Shown piece by piece: positions 1 to 6,483 of a stretch of 6,527 nt of DNA. A model generated the notes under the pieces. That model worked only from the letters and a program-made list of their open reading frames with translations, did no database searches and was not told the DNA's origin. Within the stretch, counting starts at the first letter, position 1, and every line of letters begins with the position of its first letter. The position numbers and the translations under genes are program-made. Location of the stretch: NCBI GenBank assembly GCA_022573485.1, contig JACZTW010000221.1:1-6527 (forward strand), read 5' to 3'. Source of the DNA: Planctomycetota bacterium (GTDB taxonomy: Bacteria; Planctomycetota; Phycisphaerae; UBA1845; CAIVHJ01).

Positions 1-1277
1 AAGCGGCCGTTGGTGGGGGTCAGCAGTTTGAGGAGGTCGGACTGGTCGGCGTGGGCGCTGAAGCCGTGGATGTGCTCGATGTCGGCCTTTACCTTGAACG
101 CGTCGTGGAAGATGTTGATTTCCTTGGCGCCATCCAGCAGCCGCCGGCCGAGGGTGTGGGCGGCTTGCCAGCCGACGATCAGGATCGTGTTCTTCGGGTT
201 CTCGATGTTGTTCTTGATATGGTGCCGGATGCGGCCGGCTTCGCACATGCCGCTGGCGGAGATGATCGTGCAGGGCTCCTTGCGGCGGTTGATGGCTTTG
301 CTGGCTGCGACGTCGCGGGTGTATTCGCAGCAGTCGGAGCCCAGCATGTCGCCGGTACGCTGCTGGAACTGCCGGGCTTCGGTGTCGTAGCACTCCGGGT
401 GCATGCGGAACACTTCGGTGGCGTTGGCGGCCAGTGGGCTGTCGATGTACACCGGATAGCGCGGTATGACACCGGCTTCCATTTGCTGCTGCAGGAAATA
501 CACGATCGTCTGCGTGCGCCCGACCGAAAACGCCGGAATGATGACCTTGCCGCCGCGCTCATAAGTGCGGCGAACGATGCGGGTGAGCTTCTCTTTGCCG
601 TCGTACACGCGCTCGTTGACCGTGCCGCCGTAGGTGCTCTCGCAGATCAAAATATCGGCTTCGGGGAGCGGGGCCGGGTCGCGCAGGATCGGCTTGTCCG
701 GCCGGCCGATGTCGCCGGTGAAGTACAGCGTCGGCGCGGAATTGTTGCGCTCGCCGAAGTACAACCGCACGCCCGCCGAGCCAAGCATGTGGCCGGCCTC
801 TTGATATTCCGCCAGCAGGCCCGGCACGACTTGAAACAGCCGCCCATAGGATATCGTCTGGAACATCTTCAGCGCCGCTACTGCGTCTTCATGCTCGTAC
901 AGCGCTTCGATGGGGGGGAGCTTCTTTCGCTTGCGCTTCTTGTTGACGTAGGCGACGTCTTCCTCCTGTATGTAGGCGGAATCGGGCAGCATGATGGAGC
1001 ACAAGTCGCGCGTGGCGGGCGTGCAGAAGATCGGCCCGTCAAAGCCGTCTTTCACCAATTTGGGGAGTCGGCCGGTGTGGTCGGTGTGGGCGTGCGACAG
1101 GACCACGGCGGCGATTTCGCTCGGCGGCATAGGCCATTCGCGGTTCTTGGCTTCGGATTCGCTGCGCTTGCCTTGAAACAGGCCGCAATCGAGCGCCACC
1201 CAGCGGTCATCGACGCGGACCATGTGCATGGAGCCGGTGACTTCGCGCGCGGCGCCGTGGAACAGTAATTCGGGCAT
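1..1277 (-). CDS. Beta-CASP metallo-beta-lactamase ribonuclease (3' partial)
   Basis: This is a zinc-dependent RNA endo/exonuclease of the MBL-fold/beta-CASP family (TTHA0252-like, the bacterial relatives of CPSF-73), expected to act on RNA in the cytoplasm. The 425 codons visible, read from an ATG at 1277, show the HAHTDH metal motif at residues 62-67, the further metal ligands His163 (AGHMLGSA) and Asp189 (FTGDIG), and beta-CASP motif A at Glu213 (CESTYG). They also show a GGKVIIPAFSVGRTQ block at 242-256, SGMCEAGRIRHH at 342-353, VGWQAAHTLGRRL at 368-380, and the C-terminal metal and catalytic histidine in GFSAHAD (His409). All catalytic residues are therefore present. Family members are usually about 450-470 residues, so only a few dozen C-terminal residues are missing beyond the left edge. 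The start is supported by an AGGAG Shine-Dalgarno at 1292-1288, 10 nt upstream. The gene stands alone, divergent from the kinase. A function in RNA decay or processing is inferred from the family; the exact substrate cannot be told. Confidence 0.93.
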   Translation of the reverse strand, partial: MPELLFHGAAREVTGSMHMVRVDDRWVALDCGLFQGKRSESEAKNREWPMPPSEIAAVVLSHAHTDHTGRLPKLVKDGFDGPIFCTPATRDLCSIMLPDSAYIQEEDVAYVNKKRKRKKLPPIEALYEHEDAVAALKMFQTISYGRLFQVVPGLLAEYQEAGHMLGSAGVRLYFGERNNSAPTLYFTGDIGRPDKPILRDPAPLPEADILICESTYGGTVNERVYDGKEKLTRIVRRTYERGGKVIIPAFSVGRTQTIVYFLQQQMEAGVIPRYPVYIDSPLAANATEVFRMHPECYDTEARQFQQRTGDMLGSDCCEYTRDVAASKAINRRKEPCTIISASGMCEAGRIRHHIKNNIENPKNTILIVGWQAAHTLGRRLLDGAKEINIFHDAFKVKADIEHIHGFSAHADQSDLLKLLTPTNGR

Positions 1278-1310
1278 ATGCGTCACACTCCTGATCTTTG
1301 GGATGTGCGG

Positions 1311-1339
1311 ATCGTACGCGAAGCGGTAATGAGAGGCAA
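1311..1339 (-). promoter_or_regulatory. Candidate sigma-70 promoter for the beta-CASP nuclease
   Basis: Reading leftward, a -35-like TTGCCT (1339-1334, 4 of 6 consensus) and a -10-like TACGAT (1316-1311, 4 of 6) are separated by exactly 17 nt. Transcription would start near 1304, giving a short leader of about 27 nt that contains the AGGAG ribosome binding site. Spacing and position fit well, but both hexamers are imperfect. Confidence 0.42.
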
Positions 1340-1515
1340 CGGTGGGTCGTAAATTCGACGGGCACTCAATTGTTCGGGGATCCGATATGCAGGAGCATCT
1401 GCTAAACGGCAAGCCACGGGCCGAGGTGATCGCAGTCTGAGGGAGTGCAGAGGGGATTTGCGTTTCGCTTGCGGTCCCGTCGCATTGCGCCGTCAGTATC
1501 GGAATCTGGTGCATC

Positions 1516-1543
1516 TCGACGATGCCTGATTGTTCGGTAAAAT
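1516..1543 (+). promoter_or_regulatory. Weak candidate promoter for the kinase-macrodomain unit
   Basis: TAAAAT (1538-1543, 5 of 6 consensus) is preceded at 16 nt by TCGACG (1516-1521, 4 of 6). Transcription would start near 1550, upstream of the ATG at 1563 but downstream of the alternative starts at 1530 and 1542. If real, it favours the 1563 start and a very short leader. The rest of the 1340-1515 gap holds no motif I would defend beyond a small GCAG/CTGC inverted repeat near 1390-1402. Confidence 0.25.
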
Positions 1544-1562
1544 GCAGCTTGGGGCTGAAGAC

Positions 1563-2798
1563 ATGAAATTGACCCGAAAACGAACCCGCGCAACCCACCC
1601 CGTGGTCATGGTCGATGCCGGGGGCTGGCGCTGGGCCTGCACACCGAAATGGCAGGCCCTGATCTCTGAAACCGCCAACATCCCCTGGGACTCCCTGACG
1701 CGGCACGCCGGTGCGGAACTGCTCAAAGACAATGAGCTTCGGAGCGTTTGGCGCGTGCCCATCGGGGAGCAAATCGTGGTGGCCAAGGTGTTTCGACCGC
1801 CCGTGGGATGGGCACGACTCAAAGAAAAACTGTTCGGTCCGCCCGGAAAGCGCGAGTTTGAAGCGGCGCAGTTTGGACAAGCCCACGAACTCAGCGTGGT
1901 CCGTCCGGTCGCCTACGGCAGCCGGGCCGGCGACAAGACGGGTGTTCGTGTACTGCTCACGGAAGAAATCCCAGATGCTCAGTCGCTATCTGCGTATTGG
2001 CTTGACAAGGCCGATTCATCCGGAGGCCGAACGCCGGCGATCGATAACGCGATCGTCACTCGCGCGGCGGCGTTTCTCGAGTCCCTGCACCGGGCGGGAT
2101 TCGTGCCGGCGGATCTGCATCCGGAAAACATCCTGGTGGACCGAAACGATCGCTGTGTGTTGGTCGATCTGCACAATGCGCGTTTCGGCATACAGGTCAC
2201 GCAAGTGCTGCGCATTTTGAATCTCGCGGACCTCAATCAGTGGTTCCGGCGCCATGCCGGCAGGACCGCACGATTGCGGTTTCTTCTCGCATACCTGACC
2301 TACGTGATGGAGCAGCCGAGCCCGCGGGTCATCCGCAAGTACGCGCGCGAAACCGAAGAAGTCACCGGCTGGAAGGCCGAAAAGCTGGAGAAGAAGCGCG
2401 ATCGGCGCATCTTCGGTGACAACCGCTACTTCGGCGTATTGACGCTGCCGGGCAACTGGCGAGCGCACGTCTACCTTCAGGCGAAACACCCGCTGCGCGG
2501 TTCGCACTGCTCGCAATTGCAGTTTGGCAAGTCCGATTGGGCCAAAGCACTGGAACCACTGCTCTCTGTGAAGGAGGGCTCGGACCCGACGGAACTCCGA
2601 GTCGGGCCCCATATCGTGCCGATCCGGGTCGAGCGGACCGGCGGGCAAGCCAACCGCCTGCACGCGCGCTGGCAAGAAGCCCACATCCAAATCAATCGGC
2701 ACCGAGCGGTCCCGCTACCGCTGGCGCTGCTGAAGCATTCGGTCGGCCATCGTGAGATTGAGGTTGTTTTGATCACCGAACGGAGCGACACGGCGTGA
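1563..2798 (+). CDS. InaA/WaaP-fold kinase with a partial second kinase-like lobe
   Basis: This is a protein-kinase-fold enzyme of the lipopolysaccharide kinase (WaaP/InaA/Kdo kinase) superfamily, 411 residues from the ATG at 1563. The first domain looks intact. It has a VAIK-type lysine in VVAKVF (Lys75), a probable helix-C glutamate in GKREFE (Glu99 or Glu100), a hinge segment VLLTEEIPDA, the catalytic loop ADLHPENILVD (Asp184, Asn189) and a DFG-position aspartate in LVDLHNARFG (Asp202). After a basic linker (KKRDRRIFGDNRYF, about 277-290) there are roughly 120 more residues. Their end (a helix with 'EAH', then PLPLALL, then VLITER) resembles the N-lobe and hinge of the first domain and then stops. 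In-frame starts also exist at 1530 (TTG) and 1542 (ATG). I chose 1563 because upstream residues look unconserved and G-rich sequence precedes it, but no start has a strong ribosome site. The substrate (sugar of lipid A core, another glycan, or protein) cannot be told. It overlaps the next gene by 4 nt. Confidence 0.82.
   Translation: MKLTRKRTRATHPVVMVDAGGWRWACTPKWQALISETANIPWDSLTRHAGAELLKDNELRSVWRVPIGEQIVVAKVFRPPVGWARLKEKLFGPPGKREFEAAQFGQAHELSVVRPVAYGSRAGDKTGVRVLLTEEIPDAQSLSAYWLDKADSSGGRTPAIDNAIVTRAAAFLESLHRAGFVPADLHPENILVDRNDRCVLVDLHNARFGIQVTQVLRILNLADLNQWFRRHAGRTARLRFLLAYLTYVMEQPSPRVIRKYARETEEVTGWKAEKLEKKRDRRIFGDNRYFGVLTLPGNWRAHVYLQAKHPLRGSHCSQLQFGKSDWAKALEPLLSVKEGSDPTELRVGPHIVPIRVERTGGQANRLHARWQEAHIQINRHRAVPLPLALLKHSVGHREIEVVLITERSDTA
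2782..2798 (+). promoter_or_regulatory. Ribosome binding site and GTGA stop/start overlap for macrodomain gene
   Basis: GGAG at 2782-2785 lies 9 nt before a GTG start at 2795, and this GTG shares bases with the kinase stop TGA (2796-2798). There is no in-frame ATG before the conserved GDIT motif of the macrodomain, so this site decides the non-ATG start. The arrangement suggests that ribosomes ending the kinase reinitiate on the macrodomain gene. Confidence 0.7.
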
Positions 2799-3307
2799 CC
2801 GCAACCACGGAGCGCATCAAGCTCGTGCAGGGGGACATCACGAAATGCGCAGTGGACGCCATCGTCAACGCCGCCAATGAATCATTGCTCGGCGGCGGCG
2901 GAGTGGACGGCGCGATTCACCGCGCCGCGGGGCCGCAACTATTGGCTGAGTGCCGCGCGCTGGGCGACTGCCGCACCGGACAGGCGAAAATCACGCAAGC
3001 CTACAGCCTTCCCGCCAAATACGTGATCCATACCGTCGGCCCGGTCTACCACGGCGGCGCAAAGGGCGAAGCCAAGCTGCTGGCGAGTTGCTATCGGCAG
3101 TCTCTCGAACTCGCGCGCGCGCACGAGTGCAGAACTGTTGCCTTCCCGGCGATCAGTTGCGGTGTGTACGGCTACCCAATTGCGGATGCAGCGCAGATTG
3201 CCATCGGTACGATTCGCGAATTCCTCGCTGACAACGGCCTGCCCGAACGTGTACTCTTGGTGTTGTTCAGCGCGAGTGACTTTGATGCTTACGCCGCCGA
3301 GCTGTGA
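2795..3307 (+). CDS. ymdB: YmdB-type macrodomain, O-acetyl-ADP-ribose deacetylase
   Basis: This single-domain macro protein (170 residues) is predicted to bind ADP-ribose and to hydrolyse O-acetyl-ADP-ribose or ADP-ribose esters on proteins or nucleic acids in the cytoplasm. The sequence follows E. coli YmdB closely along its length. It has VQGDIT at 11-16, IVNAANESLLGGGGVDGAIH at 23-42 (with Asn25, Asn28 and the catalytic Asp38), a TGQAKIT segment at 61-67, HTVGP at 79-83 and FPAISCGVYGYP at 117-128, which forms the second ligand loop. Length is typical for the family (about 170-180), so nothing is missing. Initiation is at GTG, overlapping the kinase stop. E. coli YmdB also binds RNase III and damps its activity; whether this protein does so is unknown. 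Coupling to the kinase suggests that the two act on the same process, for example removing ADP-ribose-type marks or by-products, but that is inference. Confidence 0.95.
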   Translation: MTATTERIKLVQGDITKCAVDAIVNAANESLLGGGGVDGAIHRAAGPQLLAECRALGDCRTGQAKITQAYSLPAKYVIHTVGPVYHGGAKGEAKLLASCYRQSLELARAHECRTVAFPAISCGVYGYPIADAAQIAIGTIREFLADNGLPERVLLVLFSASDFDAYAAEL

Positions 3308-3343
3308 CCTCGCGGCGGCGACGCATCGGATGATCCGACCCTC

Positions 3344-3769
3344 TCAGTCATCCTCCGCAACGCGACGCCGGCCTTGCTTGACTCGGCCTCGCTCTTTCTT
3401 TTGCCGGATGCGCTTCTCGACGGCCGACCGGCGGACCCGCGTAGCAATCCGCTTCTTAGTTGGCTTGAGGGCCTCGGTCAGCAATTCTTCGAACCGCCGA
3501 AGGGCTGCCTTTTTGTTGGCCGATTGAGAGCGATATTTGAGCGAAGTCACGCGCAGGATGCCCCTCTTGCTGATTCGTGTGCCCAGCTTCCGGCGCAGGA
3601 TCCGCTTCCGGCCTGCGTCCAAAGCCCGCGTACCCTGCAAGTCGAAGCAGAGCGTGACCTTCGTCGAGACTTTATTGACATTCTGGCCACCCGGACCCGA
3701 ACTTCGCGCTGTTTCGAATCTAATGTCTTGGCTATCAATGACTAACGATTGTCCGAGCCGGATTCTCAT
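3344..3769 (-). CDS. arfB: Alternative ribosome-rescue factor ArfB (YaeJ), peptidyl-tRNA hydrolase
   Basis: ArfB enters the empty mRNA channel of ribosomes stalled without a stop codon and hydrolyses the peptidyl-tRNA with its GGQ loop. This 141-residue protein has the expected order of parts. An RF-like catalytic domain carries SSGPGGQNVNKVSTKV (residues 23-38, GGQ at 27-29), then comes SLKYRSQSANK at 76-86, and finally a strongly basic, Lys/Arg-rich tail from about 102 to 136. That tail is the part which reads the empty mRNA channel and which distinguishes ArfB from the true release factors RF1 and RF2. Length matches E. coli YaeJ (140). The ATG at 3769 starts just before the conserved region, with a modest AGAAG ribosome site about 8 nt upstream. 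It is convergent with the macrodomain gene, with only 36 nt between the stops and no strong terminator there, so read-through antisense transcription is possible. A mitochondrial-ICT1-like role is the same activity, not an alternative. Confidence 0.94.
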   Translation of the reverse strand: MRIRLGQSLVIDSQDIRFETARSSGPGGQNVNKVSTKVTLCFDLQGTRALDAGRKRILRRKLGTRISKRGILRVTSLKYRSQSANKKAALRRFEELLTEALKPTKKRIATRVRRSAVEKRIRQKKERGRVKQGRRRVAEDD

Positions 3770-3851
3770 GGCGATTCTTCTGTCGCAAGAGCCACGATAT
3801 TTCTTTGAGGCAGATTAGAACGGTACCCATATTAACAGCACCACTCATTAG

Positions 3852-3881
3852 TTGCCGAAACCGCCCACCTGTTGGTATAAT
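3852..3881 (+). promoter_or_regulatory. Extended -10 promoter for the serine protease
   Basis: A perfect TATAAT (3876-3881) is preceded by TG one base upstream (TGGTATAAT), the extended -10 form. At 18 nt lies TTGCCG (3852-3857), a 4-of-6 match to the -35 box. Transcription would begin near 3888, leaving a leader of about 174 nt before the preferred protease start at 4062. This is the best sigma-70 promoter in the window. In the leader I see only a small GAGA/TCTC hairpin at 3893-3905 and no recognised riboswitch. Confidence 0.6.
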
Positions 3882-3907
3882 ACAAACTTGCAGAGATCAT
3901 TTCTCAA
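3877..3907 (-). promoter_or_regulatory. Possible opposing promoter for arfB
   Basis: On the minus strand TTGAGA (3907-3902, 5 of 6 to the -35 consensus) and TATTAT (3882-3877, 5 of 6 to the -10) are separated by 19 nt, slightly longer than ideal. Its -10 covers nearly the same bases as the -10 of the rightward protease promoter. Transcription would start near 3870, giving arfB a leader of about 100 nt. A second, weaker -10-like TAATAT lies at 3834-3829. Confidence 0.27.
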
Positions 3908-4061
3908 GCGAATGTCCTGTTTTGGTGTGCCTTTTTTGCGATGGAGGCCGGGCGCACGTCTAAGGAAAGAAGCGGTCGTTCAGCAATCGGCTGATCGGCA
4001 GTAATAGTCACAGATGAAAGCAACCGACAAAGAACCACTGAAAATCGATGGAGCGGAGTCG

Positions 4062-6377
4062 ATGATGCGAAGTACATGTCTCCCAAGCAAGCAGTTGAAG
4101 ATTCTGATTGTGGTCTCGGCTTTTGGGCTGTGCGTTCTCCTCTCTGGGAGGACCGCGGACGCCCAACAGCTCAGTGCAAAAGTCCGTGAGCATGTCATGA
4201 AGGCCACGGGGCAGATCCTGCTCGGTGCCAAGAAGGCGCGGGAAAACAAGATCGAAGGCATCGCGTGGGGCAGCGGGTGGTTCATCAACAGCACCGGCTT
4301 GATGATCACCAACAGCCATGTGGTGAACGTCGGGCACTACGCCAGAGATCCATGGACCGCTTTCCGCAGGCACAACGAGATCGGAATCGCCCAATACCAA
4401 ATCACCCTTGACGGCGGCACGGACGAAGAGAAACGCTACCGGGGCGAGCGAATGTATCTGGTTGAATCGGCGGACCTGGCATTCCTGCAAGTGTATGATG
4501 AGGACAATTTCCCGCTCTCGACGCCGCATTATTTGACACTGGTGCCTTCCGATGAAGTGACGGTCGGCCAGCGCGTGTTTGCCGTGGGCTACCCCCACGG
4601 TGACAAGATGGCCACCTCCAGAGAAAAGAACGCCCCCGTCACCATCACGTCCGGCAACATCACCAACATCATCTACGCACCCTCTGGCCGGATCAAGAAG
4701 TTTCGTTCCGACGCCGAGATTGTCGGAGGCAACAGTGGAGGCCCCTTGGTGGATAATGCCGGCCGCCTGGTCGGCGTGAACGTCGAAGGCGGTGTTGATG
4801 TCACCGAGGTCGGCGTCTCGGCCGGCCAGATTCCGGCCGCCGTGGTCATCGACTTCTTGCGCGGCGCCCTGGGGCTCAACAAGATTGACACCGCTCTGGG
4901 GCCCTTTCTGCCGTACCTTCTCGACAAAAATCTGCACGTGTTTGTGCCCGGCAAAACTCGCCAAAAGGGCATCGACATCGTCGAGTTCACGGACGGCGAG
5001 AAAACGGAAGGCCAAATCACCGATGAGCAGTTGACTTGGAAAACGAAGTTCGGGGACATACAGATACCCGTGAATCGAGCAGGCTATGTGATCAATGACA
5101 ACGGAAAGGCCCACTTGCTGATCGATGGCGGAGAGCGCCTCAGAGCAGACGCGAAGGACGTCGAATTCAATTTCACCAACGCCAGAGGTCAGAAATCCAA
5201 ACTCAAGATGGCAAACCTGCGGAGTGTGCTGTTTCGCAAGCAGACGGAGAAGATTGAACCTCCCGATGTCGATGCACTGGTCCTCGATGGAGAAGGCTGC
5301 AAGCTGTTCCTGACGGATGTGGTGGGGCAAATCAAGTTCAAGAGCGAAGAGAACGGCGAAATATCATTGGCCCTCGACGAAATCCGCAAGATTGAGACGC
5401 GGCTGTACAAGCAGACGCTGTATAAGATCGACGGTTCGAGCACGACCGGCAACTTCGAGAGCCACACCTTCAGCGCCACGCTTGCAATGCTGGGAGTGCC
5501 GGTTCAACTCTCTCTGAAAGACGCAAATCGGCTCACCCGCCGGCGCGCCAACCCCGCGAAGCTGTACGACAAGTCCATCAGCCTGGCCATGCGCATTCAA
5601 GTGGATGATGATGACGAGTTGGCCACCATCGCCGATCGGCTGGACAACGGCGAGTGGAAGAAAGCCGGCGCCCAGTTGGATGAGCTGATCGAGCCGGCAG
5701 CGCTCAAGTCGCGCGAGAAGCCTCTGCAACAGCAGATTCAAGTCCTGCACGCGGAGTACCTCCTCCGCAACAGTGATTACGAAAGTGCTTCCGTTGCGTT
5801 CAAGAAGCTGCGCAAGGCGAAGATCGAAGGGGTCGGTTCGTATGCAACTGGACGCTACCACGTACTCAAGGTTTACCCCACCGGCAGTTTTAGAGGTCAG
5901 TCATTGAGCGATCCAAAGGTCTTCGATCAGGCGGCCCGAGACCTCTCTAGCGAGATTCTCGCCGCGGCCAACGAACTGATTCGGGCCAACAGTAAAGCGA
6001 CCGTCACCCAGTTCAGCGACTGGACCAAGAGAGAGGCAAATGCCCGCAAGATCGAGAAGAACCTGAACATCGCCACCAGCCTGGTGCTTATCAAAGCAGA
6101 GCGCGTGAAGTTCCAAATGTGGCGCTATCGCCAGGATCTCAACTGGGAAACACTCAAAATGCTCTTCGAGGAGTTCCAGAGTCTTGATGCGAAACGTAAA
6201 GAACGCCAGGGACAAGGAAAACCCACACGCAACATGATGCGCAAACTCAACCGAGTCGGCAAACAAGTGGACAAAGTGCTAAATCGCTACAGAGAGTTGC
6301 GAAGGCAAATGAATCCGCTGGGACCCGGACCCAGCTACCGCGTAGACGACCCCAGCGTGGCTGATTTCCTCATCTAG
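4062..6377 (+). CDS. Secreted trypsin-like (S1/DegP-type) serine protease with repeats
   Basis: This is a large exported serine endopeptidase, 771 residues from the ATG at 4062. An upstream in-frame ATG at 4014 would add 16 residues but has no ribosome site. The 4062 start has GGAG at 4050-4053 (8 nt away) and gives a normal signal peptide: basic n-region, hydrophobic ILIVVSAFGLCVLLSG, cleavage after TADA at residue 34. The protease domain (about 45-270) carries the full triad: His86 in NSHVVN, Asp138 in ESADLAFLQV, and Ser225 in GGNSGGPLV. No PDZ domain follows, unlike DegP/HtrA. Instead residues about 305-491 hold four repeats, each beginning with a 'DG' turn. From about 514 on the chain is helical, with two TPR-like stretches (LDNGEWKKAGAQLDEL; LLRNSDYESASVAFKKL) and a charged, probably coiled-coil end. 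It acts outside the cytoplasmic membrane; substrate unknown. It appears monocistronic, between its own promoter and a terminator. Confidence 0.9.
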   Translation: MMRSTCLPSKQLKILIVVSAFGLCVLLSGRTADAQQLSAKVREHVMKATGQILLGAKKARENKIEGIAWGSGWFINSTGLMITNSHVVNVGHYARDPWTAFRRHNEIGIAQYQITLDGGTDEEKRYRGERMYLVESADLAFLQVYDEDNFPLSTPHYLTLVPSDEVTVGQRVFAVGYPHGDKMATSREKNAPVTITSGNITNIIYAPSGRIKKFRSDAEIVGGNSGGPLVDNAGRLVGVNVEGGVDVTEVGVSAGQIPAAVVIDFLRGALGLNKIDTALGPFLPYLLDKNLHVFVPGKTRQKGIDIVEFTDGEKTEGQITDEQLTWKTKFGDIQIPVNRAGYVINDNGKAHLLIDGGERLRADAKDVEFNFTNARGQKSKLKMANLRSVLFRKQTEKIEPPDVDALVLDGEGCKLFLTDVVGQIKFKSEENGEISLALDEIRKIETRLYKQTLYKIDGSSTTGNFESHTFSATLAMLGVPVQLSLKDANRLTRRRANPAKLYDKSISLAMRIQVDDDDELATIADRLDNGEWKKAGAQLDELIEPAALKSREKPLQQQIQVLHAEYLLRNSDYESASVAFKKLRKAKIEGVGSYATGRYHVLKVYPTGSFRGQSLSDPKVFDQAARDLSSEILAAANELIRANSKATVTQFSDWTKREANARKIEKNLNIATSLVLIKAERVKFQMWRYRQDLNWETLKMLFEEFQSLDAKRKERQGQGKPTRNMMRKLNRVGKQVDKVLNRYRELRRQMNPLGPGPSYRVDDPSVADFLI
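4974..5534 (+). repeat. Four tandem protein repeats (DG-turn beta units) in the protease
   Basis: Numbered from the 4062 start, DG pairs occur at residues 311-312, 355-356, 409-410 and 457-458, spaced 44, 54 and 48 residues apart. Each unit runs: hydrophobic residues, DG, a polar or charged stretch (with a glycine about 5 residues on in the first and last units), alternating hydrophobic strand, usually a glycine turn, a second strand, then a (D/N)-x-(I/L/V)-like end. Examples are EFTDGEKTEGQIT, LLIDGGERLRA, LVLDGEGCKLFL and YKIDGSSTTGNF. The repeats are diverged at DNA level, so they are old. They probably form small beta-sandwich or barrel units that bind substrate or partners. Confidence 0.6.
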
Positions 6378-6436
6378 GCCGGCGCTCGCGACTGCGGGCT
6401 GGGCAACGGCACCGTCGAGTTGATATTTGAGATTGC

Positions 6437-6470
6437 AAAAACTGCAACCCGCCGGTGGGTTGTGCTTTTT
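6437..6470. terminator. Bidirectional intrinsic terminator
   Basis: CAACCC (6445-6450) pairs with GGGTTG (6457-6462) around the loop GCCGGT. An A-run (6437-6441) lies on the left and a T-run (6466-6470) on the right, and these can extend the stem through G-T pairs and one mismatch. On the plus strand it ends the protease transcript, about 60 nt after its stop. On the minus strand the A-run becomes a U-run, so it can also end the gene entering from the right. Confidence 0.7.
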
Positions 6471-6483
6471 GAGTGCGGTCGCT

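Noticed and set aside
51..1268. A 405-codon plus-strand open frame opposite the beta-CASP gene
   Set aside because: Its translation is rich in Ala, Val, Gly and Arg with no recognisable motif, while the opposite strand encodes all beta-CASP motifs. It is a codon-bias shadow in G+C-rich DNA.
2016..2702. A 228-codon minus-strand open frame opposite the kinase
   Set aside because: It lies entirely within the kinase gene, whose kinase motifs are clear. The antisense translation shows no motif.
3326..3338. Inverted repeat TCGGA-TGA-TCCGA between the macrodomain and arfB stops, considered as a terminator
   Set aside because: The stem is only 5 bp and no T-run follows on either strand, so it is not a convincing intrinsic terminator.
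3912..4004. A 30-codon upstream open frame in the protease leader
   Set aside because: There is no ribosome binding site, no repeated codons typical of attenuators and no recognisable peptide. It is the kind of short frame expected by chance.
4140..4170. Lipoprotein signal for the protease (cysteine within the hydrophobic segment)
   Set aside because: The cysteine is preceded by leucine (FGLC) in mid-segment, which does not fit a lipobox. A normal cleavage site after TADA is more likely.
4008..5330. A 440-codon minus-strand open frame opposite the protease
   Set aside because: The plus strand has a signal peptide, a full catalytic triad and continuous domain structure. The antisense frame has no family features or ribosome site.
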